A stretch of DNA of 64,000 bases. It comes from Amycolatopsis eburnea. GTDB taxonomy: Bacteria; Actinomycetota; Actinomycetes; Mycobacteriales; Pseudonocardiaceae. Below, one piece after another: positions 1-6,603 of the stretch (its first letter is position 1; every line of letters begins with the position of its first letter). The DNA is taken from assembly GCF_003937945.1 (NCBI RefSeq), contig NZ_RSEC01000039.1, forward strand, positions 1 to 64,000, given 5' to 3'. Below the pieces are notes generated by a model. It made no database searches and was not told where the DNA came from. It saw only the letters and a program-made list of their open reading frames with translations. The translations under genes were made by a program, and so were the position numbers.

Positions 1-56
1 GGTCAGTCGTTCATAGGGTCAGACCCTGGCGGGAGGTGCTCACCCCCATCCTCTCT

Positions 57-98
57 GTCGTTCATGTCGTCTGGCGAGGTGAACGACCCTTTCACGAC
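57..98. repeat. Degenerate copy of a palindromic intergenic repeat
   Basis: This stretch matches the element at 22210-22258: the same right arm TGAACGACCCTTTCA(C/T), the same 15-base spacer with one change, and the inner 8 bases of the left arm (GTCGTTCA, 57-64). The outer half of the left arm is not conserved, so the stem is short. GTCGTTCA also occurs at 6-13. Like the intact copy, it sits just downstream of the stop of a minus-strand gene (134), which suggests a terminator-like position. Confidence 0.7.
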
Positions 99-133
99 AT
101 CGCGGACCGCCGGTCGGCGACGGTCCGGAGGTC

Positions 134-289
134 TCAGTCCTCTTCGGGCTTCGCGTGGTCGGGCTTGCCCGGGTTCGGGTCGCGCGACAGGTCGATCAGC
201 GGGTGCACGCCGGCCCCCTCGGGCGCCGCGTGGCTCCCGGTCGACTTCGGCTCCTCGTCGGGCCGGCCGGCCCCTTCGGTGCTGGTCAT
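134..289 (-). CDS. Small hydrophilic hypothetical protein (51 aa)
   Basis: A 51-codon frame starts at ATG 289 and is preceded by a good AGGAG ribosome site about 6 bases upstream. The product is very hydrophilic, rich in Pro, Glu, Asp and Gly, with no signal peptide, membrane segment or recognisable domain, and is probably disordered. It ends PDHAKPEED. It is divergent from the type VII cassette that begins at 438. The strong ribosome site and actinobacterial codon use favour a real gene; function unknown. Confidence 0.55.
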   Translation of the reverse strand: MTSTEGAGRPDEEPKSTGSHAAPEGAGVHPLIDLSRDPNPGKPDHAKPEED

Positions 290-437
290 CACACACTCCT
301 AGCGTTCATCCCTGCTTCCCCTTGCGGCCGGAAACCTACCCATTACCCGACCGGGTGACGCAGTGGGATCGGATCGGCCGTTCCGTGCGTCACACCGCCA
401 CGATGGGCACACACGCGATCGGGAGGGGACGAAGGGC

Positions 438-1001
438 ATGGCGGCCGAGTTCGAGCAGCTGGTGACCGAGTTCGAGCGGTTCCAGTCGGGCATCCGGAAC
501 GTCGACGAGCGGTTCGCCGGTCTCGGGGCGATGCGGCAGCAGCTCTCCGAGCTGCGGGCGGGGGCGTCGTCGCCGGACGGCGGGGTGACCGTGGTCACCG
601 GGCCGGGCGGGGCGGTGCTCGACGTCAAGTTCACCGACGCCGCGCTGGCGAAGGGGCCGCAGGCGCTGTCCGCGGCGCTGATGGCGACGCTGCGGGAGGC
701 GGTCGGCGAAGCGGCCCGGCGGCAGGCCGTGCTCGTCCAGGAGCACCTCGGCGACGACCACGGCCTGGTCGACCAGGTCCTGGAGACCCAGGCCGAGGCG
801 TTCGGAACCACCGTCGAAGAAATGCGGTCGAAGCTGGCGGAAGAGACGCCCGCCCGGGAGCGGCCGGCCGCTCCGGACGACTTCTCCGAGGAGCGGGTGC
901 TGCGGCCGTCCGACGACGCGGCGCCGCCCCCGGCACCACCGTCGACCGGTGGGTCCGCGGGCGACACCTTCCTGAAGAACCTGTTCGACGAGGAGGACTG
1001 A
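438..1001 (+). CDS. YbaB/EbfC-like protein of a type VII-associated cassette
   Basis: The 187-residue product has an N-terminal coiled helix (about 1-35), then a YbaB-like core with the pattern VTVVTGPGGAVLDVKF (about 50-65) and a second helix. A Pro/Asp-rich tail follows from about residue 135. YbaB-fold proteins dimerise and bind DNA or act as small partners; actinobacterial versions often sit beside ESX/WXG-type genes, as here. I chose ATG 438, with GAAGG/GGGAGGGGA just upstream, over an earlier in-frame start that would add a residue-poor leader. Its TGA overlaps the next ATG by one base, so translation is probably coupled. The DNA-binding role is inferred from the family. Confidence 0.75.
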   Translation: MAAEFEQLVTEFERFQSGIRNVDERFAGLGAMRQQLSELRAGASSPDGGVTVVTGPGGAVLDVKFTDAALAKGPQALSAALMATLREAVGEAARRQAVLVQEHLGDDHGLVDQVLETQAEAFGTTVEEMRSKLAEETPARERPAAPDDFSEERVLRPSDDAAPPPAPPSTGGSAGDTFLKNLFDEED

Positions 1002-1342
1002 TGCCCGACGGGACCGGCGGCTACCAGGTCGAGGTCGAAGCGCTGCGGAAGTACGTCGGCGTGCTCGGCAAGTACAAGGACCAGGGCGCGAAGTTCACCG
1101 AGAAGGTCGGGCAGGCCGACGTCGGCGACAAGTCGTGGGGCGTGGTGGGCCTGTTCACCAAGCACGGGTACGACGAGACGCTGCACGAGCTGCGCGACCT
1201 GCTGGCGTCGATGGCCGACGGCCTGACGTCGGCGCAGGGCAAGTTCACCGACGCGGCGAACGTCTACCAGGGCACCGAAGACGACCACAAGGCCTTCTTC
1301 GGGCAGGTCGAGGTCCTGCTCGACGGCCCGAAGAAGCCCTGA
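1001..1342 (+). CDS. EspC/ESX-type small secretion substrate (113 aa)
   Basis: This 113-residue, mostly helical protein resembles the EspC/DUF2580 type VII target family. It opens with a YQVEVEALRKYVGVL helix, carries a turn region containing KSWGVVG near residue 50, and has a second long helix through about residue 90. It has no Sec signal, as expected for type VII substrates, which leave the cell as folded helical hairpins. Its start overlaps the stop of the YbaB-like gene, and the larger WXG-like protein gene begins 13 bases downstream, so the two probably form a secreted pair. No ESX motor genes (eccB-E) are visible in the window. Confidence 0.7.
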   Translation: MPDGTGGYQVEVEALRKYVGVLGKYKDQGAKFTEKVGQADVGDKSWGVVGLFTKHGYDETLHELRDLLASMADGLTSAQGKFTDAANVYQGTEDDHKAFFGQVEVLLDGPKKP

Positions 1343-1355
1343 GGGGGCCACCACG

Positions 1356-2546
1356 ATGGCGGAGTACCAAGACGTCGCGAGCGGCGTGAACGTCAAGAGC
1401 GACGACCCGGACACCGTGCTGGGCGTCAACGTCGGCAACGCGGTCAAGGCCATCCCCATCGCCGGCAGCGCCGTCACGGTGGGCAAGGACGTCTTCTCGG
1501 TGGCCAAGGCCGCCACGGCGCCGCACCCGGACGGTGTCGACATCGCGCTCGGGCTCGGCACGATCGCGACCGACACGACGTCCTTCATCCAGTCGAGCGC
1601 GAGCACGATCACCGACATCGCCACCGACCCGCTCGGCTGGCTCGTCGGGCAGGGGCTGAACTTCCTGATCAGCGCCGTCCAGCCGATCCAGGACGCGATC
1701 CACTTCGTCAGCGGCGACGGGCCGGCGCTCGGGATCGCGGCCGACAACTTCAACGCCATCGCGACCGGGCTGGACCAGCTGGCGAAGAACTTCGCCGAGG
1801 TCGCCGACACGTCGCTGGCGGACTGGAAGGGCGACGCCGGCGACGCGGCGCGCAGGTCGCTGGGCGAGTTCGCGCACGGCATCGGCGGCGTCTCCGCGAA
1901 GTCCGGCGACATGGCGCAGATGCTGCAGCTGAGCAGCATGCTGATGAGCTTCATCGAGGACCTGATCAAGGCGATCCTCACCGAGCTGGTCACCTGGCTG
2001 ATCATGATCTGGATCCCGGCGCTGGCCGCCGCCGTGCCGAGCTGCGGCGCGTCGGTCGCGACCGCGGGGACGGCGTCGGAGGTCAAGCTCGGCACGACCG
2101 CGGCGAAGACGACGAAGAAGGTCTCGAAGGTCCGCGAGCTGCTGCAGAAGATCCTCGACTGGCTGCAGAAGATGAAGGCCAAGCTGGCCGCGACGAAGCT
2201 GGGCAAGGTGTTCGCCGAGGGCAAGACCGCGAAGAAGCTGGGCGAGATCGCGGAGCGCGACGCGGGCATGGGCCTGGTCGACAAGCTCAAGGGCGCCGAA
2301 GGCATGATCGGCAAGCGGGCCGGGAAGAACGCCCTGTCGGAGATCGCGAAGAAGGGCGGCGAGGCGGCCGCGAAGGGCGTCTTCGGGTTCAACCCGGCCA
2401 AGCCCGGCGACAACCCGGCGAAGACGCTCAACGATCACCTCGGCAAGCTCAACAGCCACGTCAAGAACGCCAAGAAGGCGAGCGACTACGGCGAGACCGG
2501 CCGGAACCAATCCGACGAAGAGACCCGCGAGGACCTGGACTTCTGA
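1356..2546 (+). CDS. Large WXG100-like type VII substrate (396 aa)
   Basis: The 396-residue product has an Ala/Val-rich N-terminal third. A WXG100-like helix-turn-helix follows at about 125-205, containing DWKGDAGDAARRSL (the W-x-G turn). A hydrophobic stretch at about 205-235 reads LITWL/LIMIWIPALAAAV, and a strongly basic, Lys-rich helical C-terminus completes the protein. This layout resembles actinobacterial WXG/PPE-like secreted proteins with a C-terminal cargo, but I recognise no known toxin or nuclease motif in the tail. The downstream membrane-protein gene starts inside its stop codon (TGATG), so it could be an immunity or docking partner. Secretion is inferred. Confidence 0.65.
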   Translation: MAEYQDVASGVNVKSDDPDTVLGVNVGNAVKAIPIAGSAVTVGKDVFSVAKAATAPHPDGVDIALGLGTIATDTTSFIQSSASTITDIATDPLGWLVGQGLNFLISAVQPIQDAIHFVSGDGPALGIAADNFNAIATGLDQLAKNFAEVADTSLADWKGDAGDAARRSLGEFAHGIGGVSAKSGDMAQMLQLSSMLMSFIEDLIKAILTELVTWLIMIWIPALAAAVPSCGASVATAGTASEVKLGTTAAKTTKKVSKVRELLQKILDWLQKMKAKLAATKLGKVFAEGKTAKKLGEIAERDAGMGLVDKLKGAEGMIGKRAGKNALSEIAKKGGEAAAKGVFGFNPAKPGDNPAKTLNDHLGKLNSHVKNAKKASDYGETGRNQSDEETREDLDF

Positions 2547-3154
2547 TGCTCTTGGCTGTGGTGCTCGTGCTCGTCGCCGCGATCTTCGTGGCCGCGGGAG
2601 CGATCTGGTGGCGCTCGCACACGAAGTTCGTCGAAAGCCGCAAGGAGCACTGGTTCAAGGCGTTCGCGGCCGAGCGCGGCGGGGTCTTCGACAGCGGGGT
2701 GCCCACCGACGCGCGGGCGGTGCCGACGTTCGGGGTGCGCCACCCGAGCGGCCGCCCGCTGGCCGGCAGCGCCACGACCTGGGTCGAGTTCCGCCAGGGC
2801 GACCGGCCGGCCATCGCGATCGACGCGCAGGAGCCGTACCGGCACTTCGACGACCACACGTACTTCCGCGACGTCCACGTCACGCAGGTGCGGGTGCCGC
2901 CGTGCCCGGAGCTGCGGATCACCGCGGGCAAGGTGTCGATGCCGACGGACGCGCGGCTCGAGGCCGAGCTGGCCCGGTGGCTGGCCGCCCACCCGCGGTT
3001 CGCCCAGCGGGACGTCGTCGTCGAACACGGCTCGGCGCGGACGTGGGGGCCGGGCTGCGCGACCCGGGAGAACATCGTGGCCGAGGCCGGTTACCTGGAC
3101 GACCTGGCGGACAGCCTGCCCGCGGCGCTGTGGAGCGTCAGCGGCGGCGCGTAG
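2546..3154 (+). CDS. Single-pass membrane protein at the end of the type VII cassette
   Basis: The 202-residue product begins with one hydrophobic segment (about 2-22, rich in Leu, Val and Ala), then a Trp-Trp-Arg boundary and a soluble domain of about 175 residues with several Trp and His. No family is recognised. The ATG overlaps the previous TGA by one base, which indicates coupled translation with the WXG-like protein. Its stop lies 17 bases inside the 3' end of the convergent small gene at 3138-3362. It could anchor, chaperone or protect against the preceding protein. Confidence 0.65.
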   Translation: MLLAVVLVLVAAIFVAAGAIWWRSHTKFVESRKEHWFKAFAAERGGVFDSGVPTDARAVPTFGVRHPSGRPLAGSATTWVEFRQGDRPAIAIDAQEPYRHFDDHTYFRDVHVTQVRVPPCPELRITAGKVSMPTDARLEAELARWLAAHPRFAQRDVVVEHGSARTWGPGCATRENIVAEAGYLDDLADSLPAALWSVSGGA

Positions 3155-3362
3155 TGAGGTGGGTCAGCCCCGCCGACAACGCGAACACCAGGCCCAGGCC
3201 CACGACGTACGGGCCCGCCAGCAGGGCGAAGCCGGCGCCGATGTTGGCGTCGGGCTGATCGGACGTCGCCCGGAAGCCGATCGCGCCCACCGACAGCAGG
3301 ATCGCGCCCGCCGTGATGAGCAGGACGGCCACCACCGCCAGGCGCTTCGTGAGAGGCGTCAT
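3138..3362 (-). CDS. Small two-helix membrane protein (74 aa)
   Basis: A 74-residue protein starts at ATG 3362 after a G-rich ribosome site (GGGGGG directly upstream). It has two predicted membrane helices, about 8-28 (VVAVLLITAGAILLSVGAI) and 45-66 (FALLAGPYVVGLGLVFAL), and a basic C-terminal TTRRR. No family is recognised. It is convergent with the preceding cassette (17-base overlap) and divergent from the GNAT gene at 3421, which is only 58 bases away. Confidence 0.6.
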   Translation of the reverse strand: MTPLTKRLAVVAVLLITAGAILLSVGAIGFRATSDQPDANIGAGFALLAGPYVVGLGLVFALSAGLTHLTTRRR

Positions 3363-3420
3363 CCCCCCATCGTGCCCGGGCCACGGGGAATTCGCTGGAC
3401 AGCGACCGCAGGATGAGGAC

Positions 3421-3900
3421 GTGGACTGGAAGATCACCCGGATCGACGTCGCCCACCCGGACGCCGTCGCGATCATGCGCGACTACATGGCCGAAGTCGC
3501 TTCGCGCTACTTCGGCCGCCCGATCACCGAGGCGGAGCTCGCGCACTACGTGGCCGAAGAGCCGGGCACCGACCTGGTGCCGCCCACCGGGGCGTTCCTC
3601 GTCGGGTACCTCGGCGGGGAGGTCGGCGGCTGCGCCGGCACCCGGGTCGTCGCGCCGGGGATCAGCGAGCTGACCAAGGTCTTCGTCAAGCCGGCCCACC
3701 GGGGCACCGGCGGCGCGCCCGCGCTGGTGGCGGCCGCCGAGGACGCCGCCCGGCAGCTCGGTTCGCGGCTCATGCGGCTCGACACCCGCCACGACCTCGT
3801 CGAGGCCCGCGCGCTCTACGCGAAGGTCGGCTACGCCGAGGTCGAGCCGTTCAACGACGAGCAGTTCGCCGAGCACTGGTTCGCGAAGGCACTCAGCTGA
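3421..3900 (+). CDS. GNAT-family N-acetyltransferase
   Basis: The 159-residue product carries the GNAT core: a substrate-binding N-terminus, a central strand (GAFLVGYLGGEVGGCAGTRVV), then ELTKVFVKPAHRGTGGAPALV, which is the acetyl-CoA pyrophosphate loop (R/Q-x-x-G-x-G/A type), and a final RALYAKVGYAEVEPF strand. The substrate is unknown; relatives acetylate small amines or antibiotics. I chose GTG 3421 because AGGATGAGGAC lies directly upstream; the earlier ATGs are out of frame or lack a site. Its end overlaps that of the convergent MmpS-like pseudogene by 8 bases. Confidence 0.85.
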   Translation: MDWKITRIDVAHPDAVAIMRDYMAEVASRYFGRPITEAELAHYVAEEPGTDLVPPTGAFLVGYLGGEVGGCAGTRVVAPGISELTKVFVKPAHRGTGGAPALVAAAEDAARQLGSRLMRLDTRHDLVEARALYAKVGYAEVEPFNDEQFAEHWFAKALS

Positions 3901-4346
3901 CGCAGGCGGCGACCTCGCCGGGTGCCGACTTCTGCGTCTTGACCACCCGGCCGCCGACCGCGGCATTCGACCGCGCCGCTCCCCTGCCCGAGCAGCTGGA
4001 TCGACCCCGGTGCCGCCCACGAGAGCTCCTTGCGCCACGGCAGCGGGACCTCGAGCTCCTGGTGGACCAGGCCGAGGCCGTTCGCGTCGTAGACGACGGT
4101 CGCCGTGCCGGTGCCGGCCAGCTCGTAGACCACCTGGTAGCCGGACGGCGCGGGCGGGGTCGAGGTGGACGTCACCGTCGCCATGATCGTGCGCGGCGGC
4201 ACCGACGACAGGGACGGCTCCCCCACCACGGCGACCGCCGGCGGCGAGGGCGGCGAACCGTCGTCGCCGAGGATGAAGATGCCCGCGGTCACGGCCGCGA
4301 TCGCGATCACGGCGATGCCGAGCCTGCCCACCAGCTGCCGGTTCAT
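3893..4346 (-). pseudogene. MmpS-like membrane protein, frameshifted near its C-terminus
   Basis: Reading from ATG 4346, the product has an N-terminal anchor (about 8-27), a Pro/Ser/Thr linker, and a β-domain with YQVVYELAGTGTATVVYD and LPWRKELSW, the MmpS pattern. After GAVEC the frame turns into Arg/Gly-rich nonsense that runs on to 3831 inside the GNAT gene. In the next frame the sequence continues sensibly as VGGRVVKTQKSAPGEVAACVS and stops at 3893-3895. One extra base (or two missing) at about 3959-3962 explains this. It may be a true mutation or a sequencing error. MmpS proteins usually partner lipid exporters; no MmpL gene is adjacent. Confidence 0.7.
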
Positions 4347-4400
4347 GAGGACTCCCCAGGGAAAGCGGCGGCCCCTCGGGCGCGAGGGGCCGCCGTCGGG

Positions 4401-4619
4401 TCAGAAGGAGGGCAGGATCTTGCCCGGCACGCCGTTGATCGACTGGATCAGGCCGAGCACCGGGACGCCCAGCGGCGCGAACGTCCAGATGTTGTTCAGG
4501 CCGCTGGTGTCCGGCTCGTCGACCACGACGACCCCGGGGGCGTCGGCGGCCAGTGCCGGCGCCGCCGCGCCGAACAGGGCCGCACCGGTGAGGAGCGCGA
4601 CAGCGAGGGTCTTCTTCAT
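4401..4619 (-). CDS. Small exported protein (72 aa)
   Basis: The 72-residue precursor has a classic signal peptide, MKKTLAVALLTGAALFGAAAPALA, probably cut after ALA near residue 24. That leaves a mature peptide of about 48 residues with no cysteines that ends GVPGKILPSF. An AAAGGCAGG-type site precedes the ATG. It lies 14 bases after the other small exported gene (4634-4840) and belongs to the same minus-strand run. Both mature peptides are rich in Val, Pro, Leu and Gly and end in a hydrophobic segment, suggesting related surface roles. No family is recognised. Confidence 0.7.
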   Translation of the reverse strand: MKKTLAVALLTGAALFGAAAPALAADAPGVVVVDEPDTSGLNNIWTFAPLGVPVLGLIQSINGVPGKILPSF

Positions 4620-4633
4620 GGGGTGCCTGCCTT

Positions 4634-4840
4634 TCAGGAAACAGCGGTGATCAGGTCGAAGACGGGGGCGAGCAGGTCGACCGGCTGACCGACCGGCCCG
4701 AGCACACTGCCGAGGTCGACGCCGGGCACGAGCCAGACGGAACCGTCGGTCGGGTCGGCCGAGGCGACACCGGCGGCGAGGCCGGTGAACGCCGTCGCCG
4801 CGACGAGCGGCAGCAGCACGCGGGCAGCGAGACGCTTCAT
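4634..4840 (-). CDS. Small exported protein (68 aa)
   Basis: The 68-residue precursor starts at ATG 4840 with GAAAGGAA just upstream. Its signal peptide, MKRLAARVLLPLVAATAFTG then LAAGVASA, predicts cleavage near residue 28. The mature part has about 40 residues (DPTDGSVWLVPGVDLGSVL and onward) with repeated Gly-Val-Pro and a hydrophobic end. A longer reading of the same frame to 5554 is a shadow of the membrane-protein gene. It follows that gene by 26 bases, so it is probably cotranscribed. Function unknown. Confidence 0.7.
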   Translation of the reverse strand: MKRLAARVLLPLVAATAFTGLAAGVASADPTDGSVWLVPGVDLGSVLGPVGQPVDLLAPVFDLITAVS

Positions 4841-4866
4841 GCTTTTCCTTTCGTGGTAACGGTTTT

Positions 4867-6549
4867 TCAGCGGAGAACCGACGTGATCGGCACGATGGTT
4901 CCGTCGGGGACCCACTGGCCCGCGTAGTCGCGGTCCATCACCATCCCGGTGGCGTGGGGTTCGGTGGGATACATCGGCATGGCGTTGACCTGGGCGGCGG
5001 CGAAGATCTGGACGTCGCCCGCGGACCCGGCCGCACCGAGCCAGTTCCGGAAGCCGCCCAGCGTCGGGCTTTCGCCGCCGAAGCGGTTGCCGACCGCCAC
5101 GGCGTACCCGACCGCCGTCGCCTCGCGCGGGTCGAACCGCAACGGCAGCGACGCGCTCGCGACGGCGTTGACGATCGGCCCGTTCAGCAGCCACGGCGCC
5201 AGGTACAGCCCGTACTGGTGGATGGGTTCGAGGCGTTGCAGCTCGGCGGCGCGAGTCATCGCGGTGTATCCGGCGCTCCAGCCGGAGACGACGACGAGCG
5301 CGGTGTCGGGCCCGGCGTCCGGCCGCACGGCGAGGCCCGTGCGCGCCGCGGTTTCCCGCACCAGCTTCGCGGCCGCGAGCCCGCGCGGGGAGTCGTCCTC
5401 GACCAGCGTCAGCGCGGACGGCTTGCGCCCGGCGAGGAACTCGACGAGCTTGACCAGCGCTCCCCCGTCTTCCGGCGTCAGCGCGTCGGACGGGCACGCG
5501 CTCAGCACGTCGGCGCGGCCGGCGACCAGGCCGCCGAGCGCGGCCGAAGCGCACTCCGGCGCGTCGGCGTCGGTGATCGCCGGACCGGCCGCGGTCCCCG
5601 CGTCCACCTCGACGACGCTCGTCGTGTCACCGCGGTGGATTTCCAGGTCGCTGCGGCCGGGTGGCAGCTCGACGTCGGCCCAGGTGCCCTCGGCGCCCGG
5701 CCGCGCGACGGCCTTCGTGACCAGCCCGGCGGCTCCCACGGACAAGTCGTTGCCCGCGCTCGCCGGGAAGTGGACGACGTTGCGGCCCGGCCGTTGCGGG
5801 CTGACCAGCACCGGGAACCCGGCCTCGTCGGCGAGCAGCGGCACGCCGGGCACCGGCAGCGGCGGCGGCACCGGGATCGCGCCGAGCGCGCTCCACGCGA
5901 CGAACCCGAGCGCGACGCCGAGCACGCCGAACCGGTACGCGCGGGCCTTGAAGACCCCGGCGAGCACGCTCACCACGACCGGCAGCACCACCACGGCGAC
6001 CACGGCGAGCCCGAAGAGCGTGCTGTAGAGCCGCCGGTCGAAGCCGAGGCCGGACAACCCGAACCGCACCGCGCCGGCCAGCACCAGCAGGCCGCCGAGC
6101 GTGAGCGCGAGGGGCCCGGGCCGGACGGCCGCCGTCGTGGCCGGGCCGAGCAGCGCGAAGCCGAACCACACGGCCGCGGCGGCGACGAACACCGTGTCGA
6201 TCGCGAACTCGACGCCGGTGCCGCCGAGCGACGTCTCCAGCACGACGAGCACCAGCAGCGCGGCCGACGTCCAGCGGGTGGCCCGCGGGAGGACCGGCAC
6301 CGCCACCGCGAGCACGACGTGGATCGCCAGCGCGACCACGTTGACGTCGGCGGCGAAGGCCGACACCACGGCGAGCAGCGCCGAGACCCCGCCGAGGACG
6401 TACAGCGTGCGCCGCGGCCGCTGCCCCGGCGCGCGCAGGAGGCCGCCACCGGCGAGGAACGCCGTGGACAGCAGCAGGGCCAGCCGGAGCACCAGCGCCA
6501 GGACGTCCACAGTGGACGAACCGGTGGGCGCGGAGTGGTCGTGTTCCAT
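4867..6549 (-). CDS. Polytopic membrane protein with large outer C-terminal domain
   Basis: The 560-residue product has about seven or eight membrane helices in residues 15-235, including segments at about 15-38, 48-66, 70-88, 95-107, 115-140, 147-165, 175-203 and 209-228. A Pro-rich hinge (PVPPPLPVPG) follows, then an outer domain of about 320 residues. That domain contains segments such as TALVVVSGWSAGYTAMTRAAEL and HQYGLYLAPWLLNGPIVNA, which recall a periplasmic-binding-type fold. I cannot place it in a named family with confidence. It lies between the secreted SBP56-like gene (54-base gap) and two small exported protein genes, so it may be the membrane component of one surface system. Confidence 0.65.
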   Translation of the reverse strand: MEHDHSAPTGSSTVDVLALVLRLALLLSTAFLAGGGLLRAPGQRPRRTLYVLGGVSALLAVVSAFAADVNVVALAIHVVLAVAVPVLPRATRWTSAALLVLVVLETSLGGTGVEFAIDTVFVAAAAVWFGFALLGPATTAAVRPGPLALTLGGLLVLAGAVRFGLSGLGFDRRLYSTLFGLAVVAVVVLPVVVSVLAGVFKARAYRFGVLGVALGFVAWSALGAIPVPPPLPVPGVPLLADEAGFPVLVSPQRPGRNVVHFPASAGNDLSVGAAGLVTKAVARPGAEGTWADVELPPGRSDLEIHRGDTTSVVEVDAGTAAGPAITDADAPECASAALGGLVAGRADVLSACPSDALTPEDGGALVKLVEFLAGRKPSALTLVEDDSPRGLAAAKLVRETAARTGLAVRPDAGPDTALVVVSGWSAGYTAMTRAAELQRLEPIHQYGLYLAPWLLNGPIVNAVASASLPLRFDPREATAVGYAVAVGNRFGGESPTLGGFRNWLGAAGSAGDVQIFAAAQVNAMPMYPTEPHATGMVMDRDYAGQWVPDGTIVPITSVLR

Positions 6550-6603
6550 CGTGACCTTCCGGGGAGAGGCGGGCGGGGCCGCGAACGACCCCGCCCGCGT
6601 CGG

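Noticed and set aside
299..2431. 710-codon minus-strand frame across the type VII cassette
   Set aside because: It is antisense to four well-supported, overlapping plus-strand genes and has a Ser/Ala-rich composition typical of shadows.
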